Assembly: GCA_946481695.1 (NCBI GenBank)
Contig: CAMLON010000006.1
Coordinates: 1-64,000, forward strand
Length of the DNA: 64,000 nt
Direction: 5' to 3'
From: an uncultured Bartonella sp.
GTDB taxonomy: Bacteria; Pseudomonadota; Alphaproteobacteria; Rhizobiales; Rhizobiaceae
In this document: positions 29,125 through 39,179 of the stretch, piece by piece
How the letters are laid out: each line of letters starts with the position of its first letter
Numbering within the stretch: position 1 is the first letter of the stretch
Notes under the pieces: generated by a model
The model's database searches: none
Told to the model about the DNA's origin: nothing
What the model saw: only the letters and a program-made list of their open reading frames with translations
Program-made: the position numbers and the translations under genes

Positions 29125-29916
29125 ATGGCGCGTTCAGCGATAATGAATGTCATGGTACAAGCGGCAATGAAAGCGGGGCGGTCGCTTGCCCGTGACTATG
29201 GTGAGGTACAAAATCTTCAAGTGTCTTTGAAAGGGCCTGCCGATTATGTCAGTCAGGCCGATCGACGCGCAGAAGATATTGTCCGGACAGAGCTTTTGAA
29301 AGCGCGTCCGGATTATTGTTTTCTCATGGAAGAATCGGGCGAGATCAACGGCAGCGACACGCAACATCGTTTTATTGTCGACCCGCTTGACGGAACAACC
29401 AATTTTCTTCACGGCATACCTTTTTTCGGCGTTTCGATTGCATTGGAGCGTCAGGGACAGATTGTTGCCGGTGTGATTTATAATCCCGCAATGGATGAAC
29501 TCTTCACTGCCGAGCGTGGTGGTGGCGTGTTTCTCAATGACAGACGCATGCGGGTTGCCAATCGCCGCAAGCTTGAAGATTGCGTTATCGGAACAGGTAT
29601 TCCCCATCTTGGTCGTGGTCATCACGGCGAATATCTTGTCGAACTGCGCAATGTGATGGCCGAAGTGGCAGGGATCCGGCGCATGGGTGCGGCAGCAGTT
29701 GATCTTGCTTATGTCGCGGCCGGTCGTCTTGACGGTTTTTGGGAAGATAATCTACAGCCATGGGATATGGCGGCCGGCCTTTTGATGGTTCGGGAAGCCG
29801 GTGGCTTTGTCAGTGATAAAGATGGCGGGCAGAATATCTTCGGGAAAAAGAATATTGTTGCCGGAAACGAGCTTATTCATAAAGCACTGATGAAGACGAT
29901 CAAAAAGCCCATCTAA
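29125..29916 (+). CDS. suhB: Inositol monophosphatase family protein (SuhB-like)
   Basis: Mg-dependent, Li-sensitive phosphatase fold. Metal-site motifs are intact: MEESGEI, DPLDGTTNFLHG and the late LQPWDMAAGLLMVREAGG. 263 aa. Members act on inositol-1-phosphate or related phosphates; SuhB also binds transcription complexes in E. coli. ATG 29125 has AAGGA upstream; TTG 29122 is adjacent. Probably cotranscribed with efp (11 bases between). Confidence 0.92.
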   Translation: MARSAIMNVMVQAAMKAGRSLARDYGEVQNLQVSLKGPADYVSQADRRAEDIVRTELLKARPDYCFLMEESGEINGSDTQHRFIVDPLDGTTNFLHGIPFFGVSIALERQGQIVAGVIYNPAMDELFTAERGGGVFLNDRRMRVANRRKLEDCVIGTGIPHLGRGHHGEYLVELRNVMAEVAGIRRMGAAAVDLAYVAAGRLDGFWEDNLQPWDMAAGLLMVREAGGFVSDKDGGQNIFGKKNIVAGNELIHKALMKTIKKPI

Positions 29917-29952
29917 GGGCTAAGCTTTGTTCAGAAATTTCTATCGAATTCC

Positions 29953-29987
29953 ATTCCCGCTTTTTTTAAAGCGGGAATTTTTTTTAA
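29953..29987 (+). terminator. Rho-independent terminator after suhB
   Basis: ATTCCCGCTTT (29953-29963) pairs with AAAGCGGGAAT (29968-29978) and is followed by seven T. Confidence 0.87.
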
Positions 29988-30030
29988 GCTAAAGTGTGCA
30001 CATATGTGTTTCGTTTGAGTTACGTTCACC

Positions 30031-31353
30031 TCATAAATCACCGCCAGCGGCGGCTTGCTCTTTTTTCAACCGGTAGCGGGCAACAAGCGAACGGATCGGA
30101 TCGGGCACAATAAAGCTCGGATGGCTGTTCTCGCGAATGAAGCGGATTTCTTCATTATTATCACCAGAAATAAAATCGGCCGCATAAAATCCGAGATACG
30201 TACCTTTTGCTACGCCAACGCCGTTACAGCCATTCAAAACCATGATGTTTTCGGCAGGTTTATGGAAAACATAATTCTGGTTGAGAGTAACGGCAATCAT
30301 TCCGCCCCATGTGAATTCGAACGGAATATGGGAAAGCATAGGAAAACGGTTCTCGAACGAACGCCTGTGGTGGGTCAAGGCGGAGTCGAGATCATCTTTT
30401 GAAGTTGTCAATGTTGGTGCAAAACGCAATATATTACGAATAAAGATGCGGTGGTCGGGTGTATAGCGCACTGTTGTGCCTGCCGGATGAGCCGAGGTAA
30501 TGCCCCAAGGTTTTACATTGGAAAAATACTTTTCGACATCGCTAGCATCAAGCGGTTTTGTCAGGCTGGCATAAGTGTAAACGGGCGCAAGACGGTGCTT
30601 TTCATAGCCGAATTCACTGTTGAAAATATTGCCTGCCTCGAAGATAAATTTTGCCGTAATACGCCCGCGGGCAGTTCTAATCACATGCTTAGAACCATAA
30701 GTGATTTCTGTAACGGGTGTTTGTTCAAAAAGGCTGACAGAAGGTGGCAAAGCTTTAGCGATACCACGGATAAGTGCGGCAGGGTTAACAAGAACATTGC
30801 CCTTTGTATAAATTGCCCGTTGATAATAGGTAGTTCCCAATCGTTTTGCTAAATCGTCTCCGGCAATATCCTGATAATCAAACCCGTCATTTTTGAGTTG
30901 TTCGGCAAAATGGTCAAGATTGCCGAGGTTATTTGTTTCGCGGGCGGCCATATATTTACCGCTCTCCTGCCAGTCACAGGAAATAGCATGATGGTCTTTG
31001 AAATCACGCAAACGCTTTATGGCAAATTTATTCAATGCATAAAGCCGCCGGTCATGATCGGGGGTTGTTTTGCCGCCATCCACATTGTGCGGGACATCAA
31101 TGATAAAACCGGCATTCCGCCCCGAAGTGCCTTCGCCAACTTTAAGTGCATCAATGACGGCAATCTTGGCATCAGGTTGGCGTTCGCAGAGCCGATGAGC
31201 CAAGGAAAGGCCGATAAAGCCCGCTCCGATAATCACAAAATCAAAGTCTTTATTTTCTTCAAAGCTTTTGCCAATTGTTATTCCATGATCGGGCGATGTG
31301 GCAAACCAACCTGAAACGCCGTCAATTTTGGGCTCCACGCGAATCTGAACCAT
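30031..31353 (-). CDS. FAD-dependent oxidoreductase (DAO/PuuB-like)
   Basis: 440-aa flavoprotein of the D-amino-acid oxidase superfamily. The FAD-binding Rossmann motif is FVIIGAGFIGLSLAHRL near residue 40, followed by the GEGTSGRNAGFI segment typical of DadA/PuuB relatives, and a C-terminal NGCNGVGVAKG FAD-contact region. The N-terminal extension of about 35 residues before the Rossmann fold resembles gamma-glutamylputrescine oxidoreductases. The amine substrate cannot be told. It lies just downstream of the ABC exporter gene. Confidence 0.85.
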   Translation of the reverse strand: MVQIRVEPKIDGVSGWFATSPDHGITIGKSFEENKDFDFVIIGAGFIGLSLAHRLCERQPDAKIAVIDALKVGEGTSGRNAGFIIDVPHNVDGGKTTPDHDRRLYALNKFAIKRLRDFKDHHAISCDWQESGKYMAARETNNLGNLDHFAEQLKNDGFDYQDIAGDDLAKRLGTTYYQRAIYTKGNVLVNPAALIRGIAKALPPSVSLFEQTPVTEITYGSKHVIRTARGRITAKFIFEAGNIFNSEFGYEKHRLAPVYTYASLTKPLDASDVEKYFSNVKPWGITSAHPAGTTVRYTPDHRIFIRNILRFAPTLTTSKDDLDSALTHHRRSFENRFPMLSHIPFEFTWGGMIAVTLNQNYVFHKPAENIMVLNGCNGVGVAKGTYLGFYAADFISGDNNEEIRFIRENSHPSFIVPDPIRSLVARYRLKKEQAAAGGDL

Positions 31354-31401
31354 AGTCTGGCCTGTTTTCTAATTCCTGTATGTTCTTTTGCCGTATTGTC
31401 T

Positions 31402-33195
31402 TCAATGCGAGAATTGGAGTTTTGCCAAGCGCGCATAAAGGCCGTTTTGAGCAACCAGCTCGTCATGCGTGCCTTCTTCGACAATAGCACCTTTATCAAG
31501 AACAACAATTCTGTCGGCTTTCAAAACTGTTGCCAAACGATGGGCGATAACCAGAGTTGTGCGATTTTTCATTAATCCTTCAAGTGCTCTTTGTACAAGC
31601 ATCTCGTTTTCCGCATCAAGTGCGGATGTTGCCTCGTCAAGCAAAAGAAGCGGAGCATTGCGCAAAATTGCGCGGGCAATGGCTATGCGTTGCTTTTGTC
31701 CGCCTGAAAGGGTAATGCCGCGCTCGCCGACTTCTGTTTCAAAACCGTCTTTCAAATTATGAATGAAGTCGAGTGCATGGGCAGCCTCGGCTGCTTCTTC
31801 AATAGCTTTATTATCGGCTAAAGGATTACCGAAAGCGATATTTTCCCGCAAAGTCCCATCAAAAATGGCGACATCCTGCGGGACATAGGCAATGCGCGAG
31901 CGTAAATCCTCAAGCTTGACTTTGGAAATTTCCGTACCATCAAAAGTAAGATTGCCACTATCAGGGTCATAAAAGCGCAAGATCAATGAGAAAATTGTGC
32001 TTTTGCCACCGCCGGACGGGCCTACAAAAGCAACCGTCTCTCCGGCTTTGATCGAAAATGTCAAATTGTGCAAGACAGCTTGCGATTTTCTGGTCGGATA
32101 GGCAAAATCGACATGATTGAAGTTGATTGCACCCCGTGCCGGTTCCGGCAGTTTCAACGGACTTGCGGGAACAGTAATTGCAGTTTTTTCAACAAGCAGT
32201 TCGGCAAGTCTTTCGGCAGCCCCTGTTGCCTGTGCGAGCTCTGCACCAACTTCCGATAATTGGCCGAATGCACTGGCACCAAAAACCGCATAAAGAACGA
32301 ATTGCCCCAATGTTCCGGCCGTCATGGTTTTATTCAAGACATCGTTCGAGCCAATCCACAACACCGCTACAACACTTCCAAAAACAAGAAAAATGGCAAA
32401 GGCGGTTAAAAATGCGCGCGACAGAATGGAGCCACGTGCCGATTGGAAAGCCCTTTCGATCAATTGGGAAAACCGTTTATTGACATTTTGTTCAGCCGTA
32501 AAAGCCTGAATAGTGCGGATAGCGCTCACCTGTTCGGAAGCAAGTGCTGTCGCATCGGCAAGACGGTCTTGTGCGAGGCGGGTTCTCTTTCTCACTTTGC
32601 GGCCGAAAACAATGAGCGGAATAACAACAATGGGAATTGCCACAAGCACCATAGCCGACAGTTTCGGACTGGTTACAATCATCATGATAACAGCACCAAC
32701 GGCCATGATAATATTGCGCAAGAAAACCGAAGCTGTAGCACCGACAGCAGATTTTACTTGTGTTGTATCGGCAGACAAGCGCGAGATAATTTCACCGGAA
32801 CGGGCTTTGTCGAAAAATTCCGGTGACAAGTTGATAATATGGGAAAAAACATCCCGCCGGAGATCGGCTACCACATGTTCACCCAGAGTAATTACCGAAT
32901 AATAACGTCCGGCTGAAGCAAGAGCCAGAATTGCAGCAAGCAGAAACAGCACCGCAAAATAGGAATTTATCATTGTACCGTTGCTCAAACTAAAGCCATG
33001 ATCGAGCATACGGCGGATTGCAATGGGAAGTGCCAACATGACAAGGGCAGCAACAATCAAAGAAACAGCAGCCGAAAAGGCAAGTTTTTTATAGCGGAAT
33101 ACATAAGGTTGCAGTGCTGATAAGGGACGCAAGCTATGTTTTTTCGGGGCAGATAGTCTTTTTTCGCTATTTTCCATGCTGTTCTTCTTATCCAT
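31402..33195 (-). CDS. ABC exporter, fused membrane and ATPase domains
   Basis: 597-aa half-transporter of the MsbA/BmrA type. Six membrane segments in the first 330 residues with the LRRDVFSHIINLSPEFFD coupling region, then one ATPase domain: Walker A GPSGGGKST, signature LSGGQKQRIAIARAI, LLLDEATSALD and the switch His in VIAHRL. Works as a dimer. The substrate (lipid, drug or peptide) is not readable from sequence. It is divergent from rpmE. Confidence 0.92.
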   Translation of the reverse strand: MDKKNSMENSEKRLSAPKKHSLRPLSALQPYVFRYKKLAFSAAVSLIVAALVMLALPIAIRRMLDHGFSLSNGTMINSYFAVLFLLAAILALASAGRYYSVITLGEHVVADLRRDVFSHIINLSPEFFDKARSGEIISRLSADTTQVKSAVGATASVFLRNIIMAVGAVIMMIVTSPKLSAMVLVAIPIVVIPLIVFGRKVRKRTRLAQDRLADATALASEQVSAIRTIQAFTAEQNVNKRFSQLIERAFQSARGSILSRAFLTAFAIFLVFGSVVAVLWIGSNDVLNKTMTAGTLGQFVLYAVFGASAFGQLSEVGAELAQATGAAERLAELLVEKTAITVPASPLKLPEPARGAINFNHVDFAYPTRKSQAVLHNLTFSIKAGETVAFVGPSGGGKSTIFSLILRFYDPDSGNLTFDGTEISKVKLEDLRSRIAYVPQDVAIFDGTLRENIAFGNPLADNKAIEEAAEAAHALDFIHNLKDGFETEVGERGITLSGGQKQRIAIARAILRNAPLLLLDEATSALDAENEMLVQRALEGLMKNRTTLVIAHRLATVLKADRIVVLDKGAIVEEGTHDELVAQNGLYARLAKLQFSH

Positions 33196-33363
33196 ATTCT
33201 ATTGTGCCCTTGTGCTATCGTTCATGCTGTTGTATAGGCAACACCAGATTTTTATCAAAGTCTGGCCACGCCCGGGCTTTGTTTATCAAATTGATGAACG
33301 GATGGCATCATGAAAATACACCATGTAACCGTTCGTTACCGTTAGAAGCAGGAAGTTTGCGTC

Positions 33364-33585
33364 ATGAAAGCTGATATTCATCCCGATTACCACACCATCA
33401 AGGTTGTGATGACAGATGGCACCGAGTATTTCACCCGCTCCACTTGGGGCAAAGAGGGTGATACCATGAATCTTGATATTGATCCGAGAACACATCCGGC
33501 ATGGACTGGTGGTTCACAGACTCTCGTTGATCGCGGTGGTCGTGTTTCCAAGTTCAAAAACCGTTTTGGCAATCTCGGCCTTTAA
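33364..33585 (+). CDS. rpmE: 50S ribosomal protein L31
   Basis: 73-aa ribosomal protein ([10 protein letters not shown] start, [26 protein letters not shown]). It lacks the CxxC zinc ribbon found in the other L31 class, so it is the zinc-independent (C-minus) form. It has its own terminator. Confidence 0.96.
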   Translation: MKADIHPDYHTIKVVMTDGTEYFTRSTWGKEGDTMNLDIDPRTHPAWTGGSQTLVDRGGRVSKFKNRFGNLGL

Positions 33586-33604
33586 TAAGTTTCTATTTCC
33601 TTTT

Positions 33605-33632
33605 AAAACCCGCCAATCCGGCGGGTTTTTTA
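33605..33632 (+). terminator. Rho-independent terminator after rpmE
   Basis: CCCGCC and GGCGGG around AATCC, followed by TTTTTTATT. Confidence 0.87.
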
Positions 33633-33941
33633 TTGTTTAAAATATCGCAATGGTTCTCAAATGCGCGATATTTTCCAACTCTACCTCTGGAACGGTTATC
33701 GAAAGACTTGGTTGCCACGGCAGGCAAGAAGATAAAGGTCGAGAAAAATTCTAACAATCATGAAGTCAAAGGCCGCTCTTGAAAAACAAGCTGTTTTTTA
33801 ACAAGCAACCGGCTTTTGAACAGGAGACAAATCTCACAGACGGGAAGATAAATCCGGCATTCCGATAAAAAACCGGCCTTCGGGAGGTTTAGAAAACACC
33901 CGAAAGCCGGAACAATCCAGTTTGAAACTTCAAGAATAAAT
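33633..33941. other. Spacer between rpmE and yebC
   Basis: Noncoding; contains only the yebC terminator at its right end. Nothing else supported. Confidence 0.5.
33864..33910 (-). terminator. Rho-independent terminator of yebC
   Basis: Read on the minus strand, CCGGCTTTCGGGTG pairs imperfectly with CCTCCCGAAGGCCGG, followed by a T run (the A run at 33867-33872 of the plus strand). Confidence 0.8.
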
Positions 33942-34691
33942 TTATTCGGCGGCAAGCTTTGCCATGACTTCGTCACTAACCTCGAAATTGGCATAGACGT
34001 TCTGGACGTCATCATCTTCTTCCAAGGTAGAAATCAGACGAAGAACCGATTCGGCTTTTTCTTCATCAATCGGCGTTGTCGTTGATGGTTTCCAGACAAC
34101 TTTGACCGATTCGGCTTCACCGAGTGCGGCTTCAAGTGCTTTGGAAACTTCGCCGACATTTTCAAAAGCGCAAGTAATGACGTGACCATCTTCATCAGAC
34201 TGGACATCATCGGCACCTGCTTCAATGGCAGCTTCCATAACTTTATCCGCGTCACCGGCTTCCGGTTTATAAACAATTTCGCCAACGCGATTGAACATGA
34301 AGCCGACCGAACCTGTTTCACCCAATGCACCACCTGCTTTGGTGAAAGCGGCACGAACATTGGAGGCGGTACGGTTGCGGTTATCTGTCAAAGCTTCAAC
34401 AATAACAGCGACACCGGCCGGGCCGTAACCCTCGTAGCGGACTTCTTCATAATTTTCGCCATCATTACCGGCAGCCTTTTTAATCGCCCGTTCGATATTG
34501 TCTTTCGGCATGGACTGGGCTCTCGCATTCTGCACAGCCAAGCGTAGACGGGCATTCATCGCAGGATCCGGCACACCAAGCTTGGCCGCAACGGTTATTT
34601 CGCGGGCGAGTTTGGAAAACATCTTCGAGCGCATCGCATCCTGACGACCTTTGCGATGCATAATATTCTTAAACTGTGAATGGCCTGACAT
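33942..34691 (-). CDS. yebC: YebC/PmpR family translational/transcriptional regulator
   Basis: 249-aa member of the YebC family ([21 protein letters not shown] start, [23 protein letters not shown] segment, [33 protein letters not shown]). Family members have been described as DNA-binding regulators and, more recently, as ribosome-associated factors that relieve stalling at proline runs. In many genomes it sits next to ruvC; here it is 9.5 kb away. Confidence 0.95.
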   Translation of the reverse strand: MSGHSQFKNIMHRKGRQDAMRSKMFSKLAREITVAAKLGVPDPAMNARLRLAVQNARAQSMPKDNIERAIKKAAGNDGENYEEVRYEGYGPAGVAVIVEALTDNRNRTASNVRAAFTKAGGALGETGSVGFMFNRVGEIVYKPEAGDADKVMEAAIEAGADDVQSDEDGHVITCAFENVGEVSKALEAALGEAESVKVVWKPSTTTPIDEEKAESVLRLISTLEEDDDVQNVYANFEVSDEVMAKLAAE

Positions 34692-34823
34692 AGATCACCT
34701 TTCGGTTTTCACCGACAGCGAGCCTTGGAATGATCGAAGTTTCCTGTCGGACAATGTTCTAATAAAATCTGAATGAGCGCCTTATACGGAAAACGAGTGA
34801 AAAGGTAAAGAGTTGCCCGTCTT

Positions 34824-35645
34824 TCACCAAAAATCCGGCAAGCATTCTTCCAATCGCGGTCCAAGACGCAAGGCAGATACTTTTTCTGCAAGTCCTGTGC
34901 GGTCGGAAATTTCAACTGCAAGTCCACAAATGGTTGCAGGCCCGCTCGCCGGTTCATAGCGACCACGCGATATTTTTGTAACAAAACGGTTGAGCGGTTC
35001 TTCTTTATCCATGCCAAGTGACGAATCATAATCGCCACACATACCGGCATCCGACATAAACGCAGTGCCGCCACTGAAAATCTGATAATCGGCTGTCGGA
35101 ACATGGGTATGAGTGCCCACCACCACACTGGCGCGACCATCAAGAAAATGGCCAAAACATTGTTTTTCGCTTGTGGCTTCGGCATGGAAATCAAAAATCA
35201 CGGCATCGGCCTGCTCGCCGAGTGGACATTCTCCCACAATGCGTTCGGCTGCCTCGAACGGATCATCAAGATCAGGATGCATAAATACCCGCCCCATCAC
35301 ATTGGCAACAAGCACACGCGCACCGTTTTTTGCAATATAGACACCCGAACCTTTGCCCGCCGTCCCTTTCGGAAAATTTGCAGGTCTTAAAAACCGGTCG
35401 GCATGATCGGCAAAAGTCAGAGTTTCTTTCTGGTCGAACGCATGGTTGCCGGTGGTTACAACATTTGCACCGGCTTCCAGTGTTTCATTATAGATTTTTT
35501 CGGTAATGCCGAAGCCGGAAGCTGCATTTTCTCCGTTAACGACAACAAAGTCGAGCTTGAGACCCGATATCAGGCCGGGAAGCTTCTGGAACACTGCTGT
35601 GCGGCCGGATTTGCCAACCATGTCACCTAAAAATAAAAATCTCAT
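34824..35645 (-). CDS. TIGR00282 family metallophosphoesterase (YmdB-like)
   Basis: 273-aa phosphoesterase, related to YmdB, which hydrolyses 2',3'-cyclic nucleotides. Metal-site motifs: FLGDMVGKSG at the start, VNGENAASGFG, TGNHAFDQKE, DFHAEATSEK and VGTHTHVPTAD. About 20 bases downstream of the cyclo-ligase gene and same strand, so probably one transcript. Confidence 0.92.
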   Translation of the reverse strand: MRFLFLGDMVGKSGRTAVFQKLPGLISGLKLDFVVVNGENAASGFGITEKIYNETLEAGANVVTTGNHAFDQKETLTFADHADRFLRPANFPKGTAGKGSGVYIAKNGARVLVANVMGRVFMHPDLDDPFEAAERIVGECPLGEQADAVIFDFHAEATSEKQCFGHFLDGRASVVVGTHTHVPTADYQIFSGGTAFMSDAGMCGDYDSSLGMDKEEPLNRFVTKISRGRYEPASGPATICGLAVEISDRTGLAEKVSALRLGPRLEECLPDFW

Positions 35646-35665
35646 AATTTTGCTCTAAACATATT

Positions 35666-36232
35666 TTAAAAAGACCTCAAACCACTTTCGGTCAGTATCA
35701 TTGCCAATTTTTGATCGTGTGGCTCTGCCGGTATTGATGGAACTTCCTGACAATCGAAAGCAAGTCCGATCAATAACGGGTTATGCCCGTTTTCTCTCAT
35801 GCTTGCAATTGCCCGATCATAGTAACCGGCGCCATAACCGATCCTGTTTCCTTTGCTATCGAAAACCGAAAGCGGAACGAGAAGTGTTTCCGGCGCAACA
35901 ATTTGCGCGTCTTCAGATGGCCCCACTGTGCCAAAACCCATATCAACGAGTTTTCCCTCATCTTCAAAAATTCTGAAAACCATCGTCGTTTTATCAATAA
36001 GTGCGGGCAAAGCCAGTTTAAAGCCATGTTTTTTCAAGGCCGACATGAGAGGGCGCGGGTCGATTTCGCTTTTGATCGGCCAGAACCCTGCAACCGTTTT
36101 GCCTTTCAAAATGGCGAGCAGCTTTTGAAGCTCAACGACGAGTTTTTGTGAAATGACAACACGTTGTTTTTCCGGTATCCGGTCGCGTTTTGCCAGTGCT
36201 TCCCGTCGAAGCGTGTTTTTGTTGTTGGTCAT
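35666..36232 (-). CDS. ygfA: 5-formyltetrahydrofolate cyclo-ligase
   Basis: Converts 5-formyl-THF to 5,10-methenyl-THF with ATP. Recognised by LRREALAKRD, AGFWPIKSEIDPRPL, LLVPLSVFDSKGNRIGYGAGYYDRAIA. About 188 aa from ATG 36232; a GTG at 36253 extends it by seven residues and cannot be excluded. Upstream on the same strand lies the probable 6S RNA, which matches the widely conserved 6S-ygfA linkage. Confidence 0.93.
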   Translation of the reverse strand: MTNNKNTLRREALAKRDRIPEKQRVVISQKLVVELQKLLAILKGKTVAGFWPIKSEIDPRPLMSALKKHGFKLALPALIDKTTMVFRIFEDEGKLVDMGFGTVGPSEDAQIVAPETLLVPLSVFDSKGNRIGYGAGYYDRAIASMRENGHNPLLIGLAFDCQEVPSIPAEPHDQKLAMILTESGLRSF

Positions 36233-36253
36233 TTTGCGAGAAACGTTTTCCAC

Positions 36254-36632
36254 TTCCGTTTATTTCTTCAAAGCTGCTCTGCGATTTAGTGTTAAAATCC
36301 GGTTCACTCATGCGCGATAATGGACGATCATCCGGTTTTTTCAAAGCTGTTTTATAAAATATTGCCAAGAGAATGGTGGAAACCGGTCAATCGCTTCGAT
36401 AAACTCCATGATTTCTTCAATCACCACGCATCGGCATGAAAATCGGCAAGAAAACAGGGGAAAGGCCGAACCCGCAATATTGATCGAAACAATTTGAAGA
36501 AGATGATGAGGTTGATTTGAAGAAATAAAATTGAAGCAGGAAGAGGAGTGCAGCTATAAATTGAAACGGGCAGTGGCTTATAGGTGTGGAAAGATTTTCG
36601 TTTAGGCGCCACACAATTTGGAGAGAGAAAGT
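36254..36632. other. Spacer between 6S RNA and the cyclo-ligase gene
   Basis: Purine-rich DNA with no convincing ORF; it would be the 3' side of any 6S-ygfA read-through transcript. Nothing else recognised. Confidence 0.5.
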
Positions 36633-36799
36633 GGCGATCCGCAGCAACCGGTGGAATGTATTTGATCCCGGGAAACCTACAACGTAGGTGGGCGCCATAT
36701 GAAAAGGCCCACGAGCCTAATCAGGGACAGCTCCCTTAGAGATCAATAAGGCCCCGGGGATGCAGTTATTCCTGTCGAGAAGAGCAGAACGCCTTCGCC
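36633..36799 (-). ncRNA. ssrS: 6S RNA (SsrS)
   Basis: About 167-nt RNA that mimics an open promoter and binds the housekeeping RNA polymerase. On the minus strand the ends pair (GGCGA with TCGCC), followed by further helix segments CGAC/GUUG and GGAAU/AUUCC and CCCGGG/CCCGGG, then an internal bubble and the small hairpin CCTAC-GTT-GTAGG beside GGCGCCCA. This rod with a large central bulge is the 6S fold, and the element lies directly upstream of 5-formyl-THF cyclo-ligase, the classic 6S neighbour. A TATATT stands just upstream of the 5' end as a possible -10. Ends are approximate. Confidence 0.8.
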
Positions 36800-36894
36800 A
36801 ATATAGGTCAAGTCACCGCCTGTTACCAGTCTGCAAAGTAGTTTTTGAAAAGTAATTTTTACCGCATCCGGAAGTGGTGTGATTTGGCTGAAAG

Positions 36895-37593
36895 TCAGAT
36901 GGCTTGCCCGGTCTGTTCTTCCAGAATATCGGCAACATGTTTTTGGGCGCGTTGCATTTGTGGATAAATTTTCAATGCATCTTCATAGGCGTGTAGCGCA
37001 AGCTTATTGCGCCCTGTCATTTCCAGAATCGACCCGACAAGAAACAGGGCATTATAATTTCTGGGTTCCAGCTCAAGGGAACGTTTCAGATCGCTCATTG
37101 CAAGTTTCAGGTCATTCAATTGCACATGAACGGCAGCACGACGCGCCCAACCTTCGGCATAATCAGGTTGCAAAGCGACCACATTATCAAGAAAATCGAG
37201 CGCCATGGCATAATCTTGCTCGTTGATTGCGTCTTCCGCCCATTGCATGAGAAGATCAATCGTATCGCTCCCCGATTGCGCCCACAGGCCTTGAATCTGG
37301 CGGCTTATTTTTCCCGCTTCCTTGTAATCGGGTGTTCGTTTCAAAACAGCGAGCAAACGGTCGATTTCAGCCTGCTTTTTTTGTAATGCATTCTGGTCTT
37401 TTCCAAGATCGGGCAATGCTTCATCCGGTGAAGGTTTCTCCGGAATCATATCTTCAGGCGATAATGGCGGAGAATCAGGATCTTCTTGTGGTGGAAGTTC
37501 CGGCAAGCCTTGGGAAAAAACTGTCGCAGGCAACACCGCCATTACAATAGATAGCGACATAATGAAAAAATGAATTTTCAATCTCTTCAACAT
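36895..37593 (-). CDS. Secreted tetratricopeptide-repeat protein
   Basis: 232 aa with a signal peptide (IMSLSIVMAVLPATVFSQG), a Pro/Asp/Glu-rich linker, a short coiled coil (LQKKQAEIDRLLAVLKR) and at least three TPR units (AINEQDYAMALDFLDNVVAL, YAEGWARRAAVHVQLNDL, NALFLVGSILEMTGRNKLAL). Likely periplasmic scaffold of unknown partner. ATG 37593 has AGAGGA five bases upstream; the frame also opens at GTG 37608. Confidence 0.85.
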   Translation of the reverse strand: MLKRLKIHFFIMSLSIVMAVLPATVFSQGLPELPPQEDPDSPPLSPEDMIPEKPSPDEALPDLGKDQNALQKKQAEIDRLLAVLKRTPDYKEAGKISRQIQGLWAQSGSDTIDLLMQWAEDAINEQDYAMALDFLDNVVALQPDYAEGWARRAAVHVQLNDLKLAMSDLKRSLELEPRNYNALFLVGSILEMTGRNKLALHAYEDALKIYPQMQRAQKHVADILEEQTGQAI

Positions 37594-37737
37594 TATTTCC
37601 TCTGCCACTGTCGTTTTTCTTTGTCACTTGTCGCCTGTGACACATGATTTTGTTATTCAAAACTGCAACATATCTTGTTGGCGATCTTATATGGATGAAC
37701 GAACCGAAGCAATGCCGGAAAAATCCGGGGGAAATAA

Positions 37738-37766
37738 AAAAGGCTCCGAAACGGAGCCTTTTTAAA
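37738..37766 (-). terminator. Rho-independent terminator of rpmJ
   Basis: GGCTCCG and CGGAGCC around AAA, with A and T runs on both sides, so it can act in either direction; rpmJ is the gene that ends beside it. Confidence 0.85.
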
Positions 37767-37781
37767 TCATATATCGAATAA

Positions 37782-37907
37782 TCAACCCTGACGGGCTTTG
37801 AAGCGCGGGTTGGTCTTATTGATGATGTATATACGACCCTTGCGGCGAACCATGCGGTTGTCGCGGTGACGACCCTTGAGCGCTCTGAGCGAATTTTTAA
37901 TTTTCAT
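37782..37907 (-). CDS. rpmJ: 50S ribosomal protein L36
   Basis: 41 aa, found by reading the minus strand: [19 protein letters not shown] followed by [22 protein letters not shown]. This is the longer alphaproteobacterial L36 without the zinc-binding cysteines. Like L31 in this window, the zinc-independent form. Single gene between purK and the TPR gene. Confidence 0.95.
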   Translation of the reverse strand: MKIKNSLRALKGRHRDNRMVRRKGRIYIINKTNPRFKARQG

Positions 37908-38099
37908 TTCAATCACCGTTTGTATAACCCGTCGCCGGGTAAAAGGATTGGACCCTAGACAGGGCTTGAATTTCGTCGGTCAAATAGCCTGACGATAGAG
38001 GGTTTGTCAACTGCAAATCACGTAAAAATCGTGTTTCTGTTGGCAAATTCTATCAGGAATGAGGCAATGAAGATGTTTATCGCTGCCTTTTATCTGTCA

Positions 38100-39179
38100 T
38101 CAAGGTCGACCGGTCAGCCTTATAATGTGCCCCATTTTTCTTCCCGCTCTCAACTCCGCTTTTCCATAAAGGTCGATGAAAGTTTGCGGTTCAGCCAATA
38201 GATCGGGCAAGCGTTTCACATCCTCGCCGATCAGATTTTCCATTACACAATTGCTATGCCGCGTTGTTTTGCCCAAAGGAAGACCGGTGACTGCACGTAT
38301 ATGCTGCTCGAATTGCGAGATAAGGCAGGCCGCCTCTGTCCAGTGGCCGGAATTATGAACGCGCGGTGCCAATTCATTGGCTAGAACCGAGCCGTCTTCC
38401 AGAACAAAAAATTCGACCCCGATCACGCCGATATAATCGAGTTCATGAAGAATTGTTTCCGCAGCTTTTTGCGCTGTTTCAGCGGTTTTTTTGTCAATGG
38501 CAGCCGGAACGGTGGATGTCCTTAAAATTCCATCGCGGTGAACATTTTCAGGGCAATCATAAAAAGCAACACGGCCTTTAAAGTCACGTGCGGCAATAAC
38601 CGATATTTCTTTTTTGAACGGAACAAATCCTTCAAGAATGGCAGGCACATTGCCAATATCGGCAAGCGCTTTGTCGATTTCTTCTTCATCCGGATTATCA
38701 AGCCGCACCTGTCCCTTGCCATCATAACCGAATCGGCGTGACTTCAGAATGCCTTTGCCGCCAACATTGCCAAGACCGGCAATCAGCATTTGACGATTGT
38801 CGACAAGAAACCACGGAGCGGTTTTTATGCCGCTGTCGTTCAAAAATTTCTTTTCGGTAAAACGATCCTGCGAAACTTCGAGTGCTGCGGGCTTTGGCAA
38901 AACAGTTGCTTTTTTGGCAAGCCGGTCAACGGCGCGAGCCGGAACATTCTCGAATTCATAAGTAATAACATCGGATAAATTGGCGAGTTCATCCAAGGCT
39001 TTTTCATCGTCGTAATTCGCCACGATTTGTCGATTGGCCGTCTGTGCTGCCGGACAATCCGGCGTTGGCTCAAGAATAATTGTATGAAATCCGAGCCGTG
39101 CCGCAGCACTCGCCATCATGCGAGCAAGTTGCCCGCCGCCGATGATGCCGATTGTATCTCCTGGTTCAAGACTTTTCAT
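38100..39179 (-). CDS. purK: N5-carboxyaminoimidazole ribonucleotide synthase
   Basis: ATP-grasp enzyme of purine synthesis that carboxylates AIR to N5-CAIR. Start [46 protein letters not shown], and the C-terminal ATP-grasp signature ([25 protein letters not shown]). 359 aa. Its ATG lies inside the end of purE (14-base overlap), so the pair is coupled. Confidence 0.96.
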   Translation of the reverse strand: MKSLEPGDTIGIIGGGQLARMMASAAARLGFHTIILEPTPDCPAAQTANRQIVANYDDEKALDELANLSDVITYEFENVPARAVDRLAKKATVLPKPAALEVSQDRFTEKKFLNDSGIKTAPWFLVDNRQMLIAGLGNVGGKGILKSRRFGYDGKGQVRLDNPDEEEIDKALADIGNVPAILEGFVPFKKEISVIAARDFKGRVAFYDCPENVHRDGILRTSTVPAAIDKKTAETAQKAAETILHELDYIGVIGVEFFVLEDGSVLANELAPRVHNSGHWTEAACLISQFEQHIRAVTGLPLGKTTRHSNCVMENLIGEDVKRLPDLLAEPQTFIDLYGKAELRAGRKMGHIIRLTGRP

